NCBI GenBank assembly: GCA_028379895.1
Contig: JAOEKQ010000005.1
Span: 47,614-111,613, forward strand
DNA: 64,000 bases
Direction: 5' to 3'
Source: Burkholderiales bacterium
GTDB taxonomy: Bacteria > Pseudomonadota > Gammaproteobacteria > Burkholderiales > Eutrophovitaceae
Shown: in pieces, positions 18,143 to 27,248 of the stretch
How positions within the stretch are numbered: position 1 is the first letter of the stretch
Layout of the letters: each line of letters opens with the position of its first letter
The notes under the pieces: generated by a model
Told to the model about the DNA's origin: nothing
The model's input: the letters and a program-made list of their open reading frames with translations, nothing else
Database searches by the model: none
Position numbers and translations under genes: made by a program

Positions 18143-19021
18143 ATGCTTACACAACTGATCAAAACGCTGCTCTTAGCAACGTCATTACTGTTAACTGCCA
18201 ACCTTAATGCAGCGGACCCTATAAAGCTCGCTGAGAGCGAGGTGCCAGAGTGGAGAACAATAAAAACACTTATGTTTGGGGATAGGCCAATCCGAACTGG
18301 CAAAGAATCGGCGATCAGCCTAAGCATTAACCCAGATATCGATGACGCATCCACAGTACCTATTCATATTGACGGTCTCGTAAATCAGAAGGATCAACCC
18401 TATATACAAACACTACACCTAATCGTCGATCAAAATCCCATCCCTACCGCTGCAGTGTTTGAGATCTCACCAACCGCTGGAAATCTTCACCTAGCAACGA
18501 GACTCAGAATTGAAAAGTTTACATTTGTAAGAGCTGTGGCAGAGACAAGTGACGGCCAGCTTCATATGGATTATAAGTGGGTAGCCGTCAAAGGAGGTTG
18601 CTCAGCACCGAGTGGCAAGAATACCGGTTCAGACCCACTTCTAGGAAAAATGAAGGTCACATTCAACAAGTATAGAAATTCTTATAAAAACAAAAACGGC
18701 GAGAAAGTTTTTCGTGTTCCGCTAGAACAACCTAATGTTGTAAAAGTGCAAGTTCGGCATCCAAACGAATCAGCTCTGGCTGCCGACCTAGATGCGGCGG
18801 TTACTCCTAATTTCATCCAAGAATTTACAGTAGGTTTTGCAGATGAGACCGTACTATCAGCTCAGGTAAATTTCTCCCTATCGGACAATCCCGCGTTTAC
18901 ATTCAGTTTCTCTCCTAAACGTGAAGGTGACTTGTTTTTAACGGTAAAGGATACCCATGCAAACACATTCACTCGAAGCATTAGCGTCGTCAAAGCTGAC
19001 AATGCGAAACTGAACAAATAG
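18143..19021 (+). CDS. Fused SoxYZ-like sulfur carrier (quinoprotein dehydrogenase-associated type)
   Basis: A 292-aa periplasmic protein with a Sec signal (MLTQLIKTLLLATSLLLTANLNA). The first half has a SoxY-like domain (LMFGDRPIR, PIHIDGL, FTFVRAVAET) ending at GGCSAP with cysteine 153 in the place of the SoxY sulfur-carrying cysteine. The second half (from about 180) is SoxZ-like, with VKVQVRHPNESA matching the SoxZ phrase for hydrophilic edge strands. This is the TIGR04557 fusion family, usually found beside PQQ dehydrogenases. None is visible here; soxXAB is about 6 kb downstream. Confidence 0.88.
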   Translation: MLTQLIKTLLLATSLLLTANLNAADPIKLAESEVPEWRTIKTLMFGDRPIRTGKESAISLSINPDIDDASTVPIHIDGLVNQKDQPYIQTLHLIVDQNPIPTAAVFEISPTAGNLHLATRLRIEKFTFVRAVAETSDGQLHMDYKWVAVKGGCSAPSGKNTGSDPLLGKMKVTFNKYRNSYKNKNGEKVFRVPLEQPNVVKVQVRHPNESALAADLDAAVTPNFIQEFTVGFADETVLSAQVNFSLSDNPAFTFSFSPKREGDLFLTVKDTHANTFTRSISVVKADNAKLNK

Positions 19022-19060
19022 TTTGTTCGACTTGATAGAGATCGGCTTTAAGGAAGACAT

Positions 19061-19438
19061 ATGAAACCATTTTTTGAATTACGAATTTATCAAATCAACC
19101 CAGGGAAAATAGACGAGTGGGTAAAATTCATTGAAGAGATTATCATTCCTTTTCAAATCACCAAAGGCATGGTCATAAATGGCAGTTTTGTGATGGAAAG
19201 TTCAGATGAATTTTCCTTAACTGATGGCGAACGATTATTGACAACCACGCCTAAAGGTAACACATATGTTTGGATCAGAAGATTTGAAAATACGGAACAA
19301 AAGAAGAAGCTTTACAAAGCGGTATATGAAAGTGAGGAGTGGATAAATAACATCGCACCAAGAGTTGCTGAGCTTATTGATAGAAATTCGATTGTTATTC
19401 ACAACTTATCTTCGACGCCACATTCCCTGATGGCCTAA
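19061..19438 (+). CDS. NIPSNAP family protein
   Basis: A 125-aa cytoplasmic protein of the NIPSNAP / dimeric ferredoxin-like alpha-beta barrel type. The opening FFELRIYQINPGKIDEWV and the later TYVWIRRFENTEQKKKLYKAVYESEEW are diagnostic. The biochemical role of bacterial members is unknown; some act as small-molecule mono-oxygenase-like or scaffold proteins. It sits in the same direction as the SoxYZ-like gene, 39 bp downstream, with an AAGGAAG ribosome site. Confidence 0.88.
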   Translation: MKPFFELRIYQINPGKIDEWVKFIEEIIIPFQITKGMVINGSFVMESSDEFSLTDGERLLTTTPKGNTYVWIRRFENTEQKKKLYKAVYESEEWINNIAPRVAELIDRNSIVIHNLSSTPHSLMA

Positions 19439-19464
19439 AAGATACCTAGAAATCGGTTAAATTT

Positions 19465-19758
19465 ATGAAAAAAGCGCAACTCGTACTCGCAATTATCATG
19501 TTTTTATGTTTTAAACCTTTAGCTTATGCTGACACTAAAAGTAATGAGCAATGGATAGAATACTTTTTGGATCAAATCTCGGGTATTCGAGTCGAAATTT
19601 CTAGACTCGAGACAGATGGAGTTGTCGAAGATTTGCGATACGAACAAGCCTTAGAAGAAAAAATTGAGCAACTTACAAAATCGGTTGAACAACTGACGGA
19701 ACTTGTGCAAGAACACCAAACGATGATTAAACAACTCCAGTCACTACCGAACGACTAA
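19465..19758 (+). CDS. Small periplasmic coiled-coil protein
   Basis: A 97-aa protein with a Sec signal (MKKAQLVLAIIMFLCFKPLAYA) and a mature part that is one long predicted coiled coil, with leucine/isoleucine heptads from about residue 30 (EQLTKSVEQLTELVQEHQTM). No family recognised. It could be a structural or lipid/porin-associated periplasmic protein. It follows the NIPSNAP gene by 26 bp. Confidence 0.68.
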   Translation: MKKAQLVLAIIMFLCFKPLAYADTKSNEQWIEYFLDQISGIRVEISRLETDGVVEDLRYEQALEEKIEQLTKSVEQLTELVQEHQTMIKQLQSLPND

Positions 19759-19994
19759 GCTGCACTTTTATGTAAGAATCAACCTCTGTAAGTCGGTAGG
19801 TATGGACTTACTATAAGACGATCGATTATCCAATAACAAAAGCAGACCGAAAGATAATCAAATTAAAAGAACAATTTAAGCGGCACTCTAATGAGACTAC
19901 AAGAGAACTGCAGGTCGTTCCAGATCCGGCATAGCGAATCTGTCGATCCATGCGATTCACTAGAAGTGATTTTTATCTTACGGTGAAATCAATT

Positions 19995-20618
19995 CTAGAA
20001 TTTTAAAAAAACACCCCACTTAAGCATGGCAATATTATCGTCGTCGAAATCATAAACTTCGTATTCTAGACGCGTAGAAAAAATATCTGTTACTGGTATA
20101 TCAAATCCTACTGCCCTCAAAAAGTCCGTACCATCCACCTTAGTCGCAAAAAAATCAGCGCTGCCCGCACCCACTGTTCTTGATGTGTCCCACGTATGCA
20201 TACCCACCTTCAAAAAAGGCTTGACCGCTTTGAAAGGTATCGTAAGCATCGTACTAAATCCATATGATGTGGGTTCAACAGAGGTAGTCGATGTCGCACC
20301 CGTATTATTTGTAACGACTGAGGCTCCCTGCGTTACAGAAGAACCATTAGGCATCGTGACTGCTACCTTACCGAAATCCACGTAATGAATTTCAAATGAA
20401 ACAAGGTCGTTAAGCTGGTATCCAGCAAAAACCTTGAATCCAGATCCTTGGTCGTCCAGTGTGGCTCCGCCCGATGAAACTACAGATATCCCATAGTCTG
20501 CTTCCGTATTGGAGAGCATTGACCCAATATATAGCCCCTCCGCCTTTATTGCATGAGATACCATCAGCAAACCCGCGCCGAATAGCGTTTTTATAAGTCC
20601 ATTCGCAGGTCCCATCAA
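19995..20618 (-). CDS. Outer membrane beta-barrel protein, OmpA-barrel-like
   Basis: A 207-aa protein with a signal peptide (MVSHAIKA region) and an eight-strand-barrel style: alternating hydrophobic residues, GSGFKVFAGYQLNDLVSFEIHY, PFLKVGMHTWD and a terminal phenylalanine (WGVFLKF) that is the outer membrane insertion signal. This is the OmpA N-terminal barrel / OmpX-like family without a peptidoglycan domain. The specific function is unknown. The stop codon lies in AAUUCUAGAAUU-like symmetric DNA. Confidence 0.85.
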   Translation of the reverse strand: MMGPANGLIKTLFGAGLLMVSHAIKAEGLYIGSMLSNTEADYGISVVSSGGATLDDQGSGFKVFAGYQLNDLVSFEIHYVDFGKVAVTMPNGSSVTQGASVVTNNTGATSTTSVEPTSYGFSTMLTIPFKAVKPFLKVGMHTWDTSRTVGAGSADFFATKVDGTDFLRAVGFDIPVTDIFSTRLEYEVYDFDDDNIAMLKWGVFLKF

Positions 20619-20760
20619 TACTCCTTGAATAATTTAAGTCATGAAGAACGGAGTCACGTCCATCTAATTCTTTGTTTTGTACTAGTGTACCCTTATAAAC
20701 TTTATCTTAATTGATATAGTAGCTTTCATATTATCGAATTACATTACGGGAACATGATCT

Positions 20761-21207
20761 ATGCATTTAAAAGTATATTTATCTGGAGAAATACATACAG
20801 ACTGGCGACAGGCGATAACCCAAAGTTGCGTCGGTAAGAACATCACATTCATGAGTCCAGTCACAATCCATGAATCTAGTGACGACTGCGGAGTCGCCAT
20901 ACTAGGAGATGAGCCTAACAAATTTTGGCATGATCACAAAAGCGCGAAAGTTAATGCTATTCGAACACGTAAAGGAATAGAAGACGCTGATGTTGTGGTC
21001 GTATGCTTCGGTGAAAAGTATAAACAATGGAATGCCGCATTTGATGCAGGTTATGCGGCTGCCCTTGGGAAATCACTAATCATTTTGCACCAAGCTGAAC
21101 ATCAACATCCGCTTAAAGAGATAGATGCAGCTGCATTAGCAGTTGCCGAGACACCCCATCAAGTCGTGCAGATACTCAATTATGTGCTTGACGGCACTTT
21201 ACCCTAA
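20761..21207 (+). CDS. YtoQ family protein
   Basis: A 148-aa cytoplasmic protein of the YtoQ (TIGR03646) family. The start VYLSGEIHTDWRQ, the ADVVVVCFGEKYKQWNAAFDAGYAAALGK segment and the C-terminal QVVQILNYVLDG are the family markers. The fold is nucleoside 2-deoxyribosyltransferase-like; the substrate is not established. It begins a rightward group with an aldo/keto reductase and a sulfurtransferase. Confidence 0.9.
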   Translation: MHLKVYLSGEIHTDWRQAITQSCVGKNITFMSPVTIHESSDDCGVAILGDEPNKFWHDHKSAKVNAIRTRKGIEDADVVVVCFGEKYKQWNAAFDAGYAAALGKSLIILHQAEHQHPLKEIDAAALAVAETPHQVVQILNYVLDGTLP

Positions 21208-21237
21208 GTTAAAGCTGTCCGATTATTAGGAGAAAAA

Positions 21238-22242
21238 ATGAAGACTCGTCAACTCGGTATTCATGGACCACACGTTTCTGCCATTGGTGTTGGCGCACTA
21301 TCATTTTCCAACTTTTACGGTACCGCGGAAGACAAAGGATCACATAAAGTGCTAGATGCAGCCTTGGACCTCGGTATTAACCACATCGATACGTCTAATG
21401 TTTACGGTAATGGTCGTTCAGAAAGAGTTATTGGATCTTTTCTGTCTAAACAGGGAAAATTAAAGGATCAATTATTTACTATTGCCTCAAAAGTGGGAAT
21501 CTGTCGGAATGCGGAGACAGCTCAACGCTACTTTGACAATACCGAAGGTCATATTCGTGATCAGTTGAACAAATCACTAGAGCGACTTGGCGTTGAGGCG
21601 ATAGATCTTTATTACATCCACCGCCGCGATGAAAAGATACCGATCGAAGATGTTGCTGGGACTATGGGAAAACTCATTACGGAAGGCAAAATCAAATCCT
21701 TTGGATTTTCAGAAATCGCACCGTCATCTCTGAAGCTTGCCCAGTCGGAAGGGCACGTTGCGGCCGTGCAGTCAGAATATTCACTCTCTACCCGCAACCC
21801 GGAAATGGGGTTGACCCAATTGACAAAAACCTCAGGAACCGCTCTAGTTGCCTTTTCGCCCGTTGGACGATCATTGCTCACAGACAATCCACACACAGAA
21901 GAACGAATTTTAGATATGGATTTTCTAAAAGAAAACCCTCGCTTCATCGAGCCTAACCTGAGTCGAAATGTCGGCATTACCAACAACTTTCGAAAATTAG
22001 CTGACGAATTTAATATCAGTGCATCGGGCTTAGCTATTGCTTGGTTACTTCATCAAGGAGACAACATCATTCCAATACCGGGAACACGTACGGTAAAACA
22101 CCTCGAAGAATTAGCTGAAGGCGCGCGGCGCAACCTATCAAAGGAAGAACTTGTACTTATTGAGGAAACTCTACCCATTGGGTGGGCCCATGGTAATCGT
22201 TACTCACTAAGTCAATCGAAAGCAGTCGAGCAATACTGCTAA
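21238..22242 (+). CDS. Aldo/keto reductase
   Basis: A 334-aa NADPH-dependent reductase with a TIM barrel. The catalytic tetrad segments are visible: Asp/Tyr in NHIDTSNVYGNGRSE, Lys in IASKVG, and His in DLYYIHRRD. The C-terminal cofactor loop is the PIPGTRTVKHLEELAEGA motif typical of the AKR13-like / YakC type. The physiological substrate is unknown. A purine-rich ribosome site (AGGAGAA) lies just before ATG, and the gene is 30 bp after the YtoQ gene. Confidence 0.92.
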   Translation: MKTRQLGIHGPHVSAIGVGALSFSNFYGTAEDKGSHKVLDAALDLGINHIDTSNVYGNGRSERVIGSFLSKQGKLKDQLFTIASKVGICRNAETAQRYFDNTEGHIRDQLNKSLERLGVEAIDLYYIHRRDEKIPIEDVAGTMGKLITEGKIKSFGFSEIAPSSLKLAQSEGHVAAVQSEYSLSTRNPEMGLTQLTKTSGTALVAFSPVGRSLLTDNPHTEERILDMDFLKENPRFIEPNLSRNVGITNNFRKLADEFNISASGLAIAWLLHQGDNIIPIPGTRTVKHLEELAEGARRNLSKEELVLIEETLPIGWAHGNRYSLSQSKAVEQYC

Positions 22243-22261
22243 CAAATATAGAGGGCGTTTT

Positions 22262-23119
22262 ATGCTACTCCAAGGGCACCCCGGACCCATCGTCTCTGCA
22301 CACTGGCTTAATGAACATGCAAATGACACTGATATTTTCATCGTTGACGCCACGGTGCATCTTCCAGACACCGGTCGTGATGCCAAAGCAGAATATTTAA
22401 ATGAACATATTCCAAATGCTATTTTTTTTGATCTTAGTGATATCGCTGATCCAAATAATCCATTACCGAGAAAGGCTCCTACCAAGGCTTTATTTTTTGA
22501 AAAAGTAGGTGCGCTCGGGATCAATAATCACACTCATATCGTAGCCTATGATACGCCGGGGTTATACAGCTCAGCTCGCGTTTGGTGGCTTTTTAAACTC
22601 TTCGGTTACGATAACGTGTCAATCCTTAACGGTGGACTCAGACATTGGAAACAGTGTGGATATTCTGTAACAGAACGTATAGTACTGCGAGAGCCCTGTC
22701 ACTTTGAGAGTCTCGATAAAAGAGATTTACTCGCACTTCAATCAGAAGTTTTACACGTGTCTCGGTCAGGTGGAGAGATCCTCGACGCGCGTACACCTGG
22801 TCGATTCTCGGGCACAGAAAAAGACCGATATCCCGGTACAAGATCAGGACATATTCCAGGTAGTCACAACTTATACTGGGGGAACTTACTCAATCACGAA
22901 ACGCGTGAATTTTTACCTAAAAAGCTAATAGAAAAGCAGTTTAGAGCATCAGGGGTAGACGTTACAAAACCTACGATATTAAGCTGCGGATCGGGACTGA
23001 CGGCATGCATACTGGCGCTAGCACTGGATCAATTGGGGCACACAGGCTGGAAGGTATACGATGGATCATGGGACGAATGGGGTCGTGATCACACATTACC
23101 CATAGAAACTCATTCTTAA
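22262..23119 (+). CDS. sseA: 3-mercaptopyruvate/thiosulfate sulfurtransferase
   Basis: A 285-aa two-domain rhodanese. The catalytic cysteine is C242 in CGSGLTA; the CGSGxTA loop is characteristic of mercaptopyruvate sulfurtransferases (SseA), while rhodaneses have CRKGVTA. The inactive first domain carries IPNAIFFDLSDIADPNNPLP, and the second ARTPGRFSGTEKDRYPGTRSGHIPGS. It transfers sulfur from mercaptopyruvate or thiosulfate to thiol acceptors or cyanide. It is 19 bp after the aldo/keto reductase gene, and a sulfur-oxidation cluster lies about 2 kb further on. Confidence 0.93.
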   Translation: MLLQGHPGPIVSAHWLNEHANDTDIFIVDATVHLPDTGRDAKAEYLNEHIPNAIFFDLSDIADPNNPLPRKAPTKALFFEKVGALGINNHTHIVAYDTPGLYSSARVWWLFKLFGYDNVSILNGGLRHWKQCGYSVTERIVLREPCHFESLDKRDLLALQSEVLHVSRSGGEILDARTPGRFSGTEKDRYPGTRSGHIPGSHNLYWGNLLNHETREFLPKKLIEKQFRASGVDVTKPTILSCGSGLTACILALALDQLGHTGWKVYDGSWDEWGRDHTLPIETHS

Positions 23120-23162
23120 CACCATAAATGCACTTCTTTTACCCTTTACTTAGGACAAAAAA

Positions 23163-24065
23163 ATGTCTTACTCAAACACTACAACGTTAGGATTTATTGG
23201 CTTAGGCTCAATGGGACTACCTATGGCCGAAAACATTATTAAGAGTGGATTGCAAACTTATATTTTTGATATTGATACATCTCGATTTAATACGCTAAAC
23301 CATGAGCATGTGCATACATGCTCGTCACCTAAAGAAGTTGGCAACAATGCCAATATCATTTTCACCTGCTTGCCATCATTAGAATCGGCACGTTCAGTGA
23401 TACTGGATACTAGTGTGGGTATTTTAGGTAGCTCCCATGTGCAAAGCGTTGTTAGTCTCGGAACCACGGGAAGTGCATACGCAAAAGAAATTGCTCTGAA
23501 GCTTCATACAAATGATATTTCTTTTCTAGACTCTCCAATTTCCGGCGGACCTGTAGGTGCAAAAGATGCAACCCTAGCGATGATCTGCTCAGGAGACAAA
23601 GAAACGTATAAGTTTCTTTGTGAACGAGTTTTTCCAAGTATGAGCGCTAAACAGTTCTATGTAGGTGATACACCTGGCATGGCTCAAACCATGAAATTGG
23701 TAAACAATATAAATCTTTTCATGCAACTGGCTGGAACCTTAGAATCGTTAACTCTTGGCGAAAAAGCCGGTCTCGACCCAACACAGATGATTGATATCAT
23801 CAACGCTTCCACTGGGTCGAGTCGTTCTAGTCAGGTGTTTATTCCGAATAATATACTTAGTGGCGATTTTAATTTTGGCGCTAGTAATGAGATTTTAAAA
23901 AAGGATTTTGATCTTTGGGCCGAGGAAGTTGAGACATACAAAACATCCGATCAAGTCGGAAATGCAGCTCGATCTACATTTTCCGAGGCCGTAGGAGAGC
24001 ATGGGATGGGTGCTGATTTAACTACAATATATAAAACGTTACGGCGTGTGGCCTCACTTAAATAG
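23163..24065 (+). CDS. NAD(P)-dependent oxidoreductase, 3-hydroxyisobutyrate dehydrogenase family
   Basis: A 300-aa beta-hydroxyacid dehydrogenase. The Rossmann motif GFIGLGSMGLPMAENI is at residues 10-25, the substrate motif LDSPISGGPVGAKDATL near residue 122, and the catalytic lysine in GMAQTMKLVNN near residue 178. The family covers 3-hydroxyisobutyrate dehydrogenase, tartronate semialdehyde reductase and GLYR-type reductases; context does not decide. Its last 12 bases overlap the end of the convergent acyltransferase gene, so no terminator space exists between them. Confidence 0.92.
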   Translation: MSYSNTTTLGFIGLGSMGLPMAENIIKSGLQTYIFDIDTSRFNTLNHEHVHTCSSPKEVGNNANIIFTCLPSLESARSVILDTSVGILGSSHVQSVVSLGTTGSAYAKEIALKLHTNDISFLDSPISGGPVGAKDATLAMICSGDKETYKFLCERVFPSMSAKQFYVGDTPGMAQTMKLVNNINLFMQLAGTLESLTLGEKAGLDPTQMIDIINASTGSSRSSQVFIPNNILSGDFNFGASNEILKKDFDLWAEEVETYKTSDQVGNAARSTFSEAVGEHGMGADLTTIYKTLRRVASLK

Positions 24066-24791
24066 GCTATTGAAAATCATATCTTTCGACACTTTAGAAA
24101 TATGATCGCGTTTTGAACCTCGGGGGTCTATAGGTGTTAAAAAAATAACCTCCGCAAAAATAATCGGCTCGATTATGATTCGATCTAGTGAGCTCATCAG
24201 AGTCATGCCTCCAATATAAGCTGGAGCAGTCGTTGTGTTTCGTTTCGCGTCAAGATAGCGAATAGCCACGGGTAATACATTCACAGAAATTTCAACTGCA
24301 GGCTGAAATATCGAAGGATGGAAATTCCCCAATCGATCGCCAGACGTCGTAGTGCCCTCTGGGAAAACACACACAGTTTGTCGATTTAATAATGATTCTT
24401 GAATATCCTGATTAACCTTTGTAATTGCTCGACGGCTCGCTCTAGCTATAAATAAGGTTCCTACAAACCTTGCTAACAAACCGATGACCGGCCATCGCCG
24501 CACCTCAGACTTCGACAAAAAACAAACCGGTAGACAGGCGGATATAACAGGTATGTCCAGCCACGAAATATGATTCGCTACCAAGAAAGTTTTCTCCACT
24601 TCTTTATTCAACCCCTTAATTTCGAGCTTGATGTTAAGCACAAACAATAATGCCCGAAACCAGTATTGTGCTACCACTCTTTTTGGACGGATACCAATAA
24701 TGAAAAAAGTACATACAGCGATTAACGAACCGGCAATTAGTAGGCTAAATAAGGCTGAATATTTGATAAGCCTCCTAAGATACTTACGCAT
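24054..24791 (-). CDS. 1-acyl-sn-glycerol-3-phosphate acyltransferase (PlsC-like)
   Basis: A membrane-bound acyltransferase of phosphatidic acid synthesis (245 aa from the ATG at 24791). The catalytic HX4D motif is in ANHISWLD and the FPEG motif in FPEGTTTSGD; LFIARASRRA is the third block. One N-terminal hydrophobic segment (LFSLLIAGSLIAVCTFFIIG) anchors it. An alternative TTG start at 24839 would add 16 residues; neither start has a strong ribosome site, so the choice is tentative. PlsC or a lyso-ornithine-lipid acyltransferase (OlsA-like) are both possible. Confidence 0.85.
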   Translation of the reverse strand: MRKYLRRLIKYSALFSLLIAGSLIAVCTFFIIGIRPKRVVAQYWFRALLFVLNIKLEIKGLNKEVEKTFLVANHISWLDIPVISACLPVCFLSKSEVRRWPVIGLLARFVGTLFIARASRRAITKVNQDIQESLLNRQTVCVFPEGTTTSGDRLGNFHPSIFQPAVEISVNVLPVAIRYLDAKRNTTTAPAYIGGMTLMSSLDRIIIEPIIFAEVIFLTPIDPRGSKRDHISKVSKDMIFNSLFK

Positions 24792-24867
24792 GCAGGTGGT
24801 TGTAGTGGCATGCGCTGTATTCGACCACTTCAGCAACAATTAAAAGTTCAATTAACACGACACGGAA

Positions 24868-26598
24868 TCAAACGCCACAACGCTCAGTCATTCCGAGGCT
24901 TCCATCAAAGCCCTTAATGCGCGGCGTATTTAGATTTTTTGACGAAACTATTTTTTTATGTTTCAACCACCGCGAAACCAAATCCCATACCAGCTCACCA
25001 CTTGCATCCTTTCTAACCGGAGCCCACCCTGCTACTTTATAGACTTTATTCGGATCAATGAGTACTCCCTCAATGCGCATGTCGGATATACGCGAACCAA
25101 TAAGCGCGCCCGGTTCAATCGTATAGGTCATGCCGCCCACTCGAACCATGTCACCCCCCTGTTGGTAATACGGGTCAGGGTTGAATATGTTGTCCGCGAC
25201 ATCTTCAAGTATCAACTTGATAGTCTCGCCGGTCATTTCACTCAAGGTACTGTATGAGTATGTTGTTGCGGTTTGTTCTAGCAAGGCCTCCATGGTGATC
25301 GTCGAATTTGGTAAAAGGCTCGTGCCCCATCGAAAGCCAGGAGAGAGAGCAATATCGGCATTCAGCTCATCAATCAAAGCATCCAGAATTATTTCGTCAA
25401 AGCTACCATTAAAAGTCCCTCTGCGGTACGTCAAACCTTCAGTTATCGCAAGCGGCTCCGATAGTCGCTGTTCGAATGGTTGCCTGACACGATGAATTAA
25501 CTTTTCCATTTCTTTATCTGGTTCAATATATTTAGAAAAAACCGGCAGAAGTCGGTATCTAAAGTCAGTAATACCCGATGCGCTAACAGCAAAATCTAAC
25601 ACCCCTAGGAACTTCCCGTTACTCCCTCCGTTTGTTACAACAGTATGGCCCGATCTATTTGGCACAACTACTGGAACAGGCATACCGTCGTGGGTATGTC
25701 CCCCCAATATCGCGTCAAGTCCAGTAACACGTGACCCAAGTTTTAAATCTACATCCATACCATTATGAGAAAGCAAAACAACTACTTTAATACCCTGCTT
25801 ACGTATTCGATTAACGAGCTGCTGTAACTCATATTCGCGAATACCGAAGCTCCAATCGGGTACCAGATGACTCGGATTCGCAATCGGTGTATACGGAAAA
25901 GCTTGTCCGATTATTGCAACTGGTACGCCATTCATTTCTTTTATGGTGAATGAGTCAAATACTGGATCATCGAAATCAAACGTTTTAATATTTTGAGCAA
26001 GAAAATTAATTTTTCCTGAAAAATCGTTATTCACTATATCTTGTACGCGATCCGCTCCAAGCGTCATTTCCCAGTGCGCAGTCATCACATCAACGCCAAG
26101 GAGTAAGCAGGCATCAACCATATCCTGCCCCTTTGACCATAGCGCCGTACCAGACCCTTGCCACGTGTCTCCGCCATCTAACAGTATCGCGCCAGGACGA
26201 TCAGACCGAAGCTTATCCACAAGCGTTTTAAGGTGTGCAAACCCCCCAACGCGGCCAAATTTAATTGCAGACTCTTCAAAATCAAGACATGAAAAAGCAT
26301 GAGCCAACTCAGTTCCAAATGGAACATTAACCGCTTTAAGCAGATTCTCGCCGACGATGTGGGGTAATTTGCCTGCAGCTAAACCCACACCAAGATTCAT
26401 ACTAGGCTCTCGGAAGTAAACGGGATTTAATTGCGCGTGACAATCTGTCATATGCAGCAGATGTACGTTACCGAATCTTGGGAGATCATAGAGCGCGTTC
26501 AGGTGCGGATTAGCTATCGCCTTTCGATTGGAGATCGGTAGGCCTGCTGCAGCGGCCGCCCCAAGTAAGAATAAAAAATCTCTACGAGACAGAGTCAC
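24868..26598 (-). CDS. soxB: Thiosulfohydrolase SoxB
   Basis: A 576-aa periplasmic di-manganese hydrolase that releases sulfate from the SoxY-bound thiosulfonate. A twin-arginine signal (SRRDFLFLLGAAAAAG) starts at residue 4. Metal-binding motifs are LLHMTDCHAQLNP, DGGDTWQGSGTALW, and GGHTHDG. The phrase KGQDMVDACLLLGVDVMTAHWEMTLG is specific to SoxB and separates it from ordinary 5'-nucleotidases with the same fold. It is the last gene of a soxA-soxX-soxB unit (21-bp gap to soxX). Confidence 0.95.
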   Translation of the reverse strand: MTLSRRDFLFLLGAAAAAGLPISNRKAIANPHLNALYDLPRFGNVHLLHMTDCHAQLNPVYFREPSMNLGVGLAAGKLPHIVGENLLKAVNVPFGTELAHAFSCLDFEESAIKFGRVGGFAHLKTLVDKLRSDRPGAILLDGGDTWQGSGTALWSKGQDMVDACLLLGVDVMTAHWEMTLGADRVQDIVNNDFSGKINFLAQNIKTFDFDDPVFDSFTIKEMNGVPVAIIGQAFPYTPIANPSHLVPDWSFGIREYELQQLVNRIRKQGIKVVVLLSHNGMDVDLKLGSRVTGLDAILGGHTHDGMPVPVVVPNRSGHTVVTNGGSNGKFLGVLDFAVSASGITDFRYRLLPVFSKYIEPDKEMEKLIHRVRQPFEQRLSEPLAITEGLTYRRGTFNGSFDEIILDALIDELNADIALSPGFRWGTSLLPNSTITMEALLEQTATTYSYSTLSEMTGETIKLILEDVADNIFNPDPYYQQGGDMVRVGGMTYTIEPGALIGSRISDMRIEGVLIDPNKVYKVAGWAPVRKDASGELVWDLVSRWLKHKKIVSSKNLNTPRIKGFDGSLGMTERCGV

Positions 26599-26618
26599 AA
26601 AAGTTTCCTACCGCGCCC

Positions 26619-27239
26619 TTATTCATTAACTGGAGATTCTGGATCCAATAATAGGCCCATTAAGTCTCTCATTTGTTCCATCGTCAGTATACCTTTGTGG
26701 CCATAACGTGGCATATTCGAACAAATCAAAAATGCCTGCGGGTTGAAAATCTTACCCCACGTATAGCGTAAGATCTCTTTGGAATAACCTCTCAGTTTTC
26801 CGTATTGATAAAGTGACGGGCCTAGCGTCCCATATGCCAGCTCCTCCTTACGAATCTGATGGCACGCGTAACAATTACCCCCATTTTTCGTATCATCAGA
26901 ATCATTGAAACGAAGACCTTTGCCACTTTGGGCAATCTTCTCCCCTTCTCTCCAATCGCCAACATAATCGCCGTCATCAGGATATTGAATTTGCTGTCGC
27001 GCCTCAGACATCAATAAACTCGCTTTATCGCCTTGGATATCTACGCTTGATTCACTGCAAAATTTTTGAATAGGATCCAGCTGCAAGAAAAACTCTAACT
27101 GAACGGGACCTTTACTCCTCAGACCATTTTCAAGTAACTCGTGGAATTGTGGGTTCAGCTCAGTCGAAAAGGCAAGTTTCGACACACCGAGCACCAAACA
27201 CAATATGGTGAACTTAATTGGGCGACTTACAAGATTCAT
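26619..27239 (-). CDS. soxX: Sulfur oxidation c-type cytochrome SoxX
   Basis: A 206-aa periplasmic monohaem cytochrome c with a Sec signal (N-terminal ~25 residues). The haem motif CYACH is at residues 123-127 and the probable axial methionine is M175 in NMPRYG. SoxX is the electron-accepting partner of SoxA in the thiosulfate-oxidising SoxAX complex. The sequence KGLRFND and LGPSLYQYGKLRGYS are family features. It lies 9 bp after soxA. Confidence 0.95.
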   Translation of the reverse strand: MNLVSRPIKFTILCLVLGVSKLAFSTELNPQFHELLENGLRSKGPVQLEFFLQLDPIQKFCSESSVDIQGDKASLLMSEARQQIQYPDDGDYVGDWREGEKIAQSGKGLRFNDSDDTKNGGNCYACHQIRKEELAYGTLGPSLYQYGKLRGYSKEILRYTWGKIFNPQAFLICSNMPRYGHKGILTMEQMRDLMGLLLDPESPVNE

Positions 27240-27248
27240 AACGGTCCC

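Noticed and set aside
24868..26598. Ordinary 5'-nucleotidase (UshA-like) for the SoxB gene
   Set aside because: SoxB-specific blocks (KGQDMVDACLLLGVDVMTAHWE), the Tat signal and soxA/soxX neighbours decide for SoxB.
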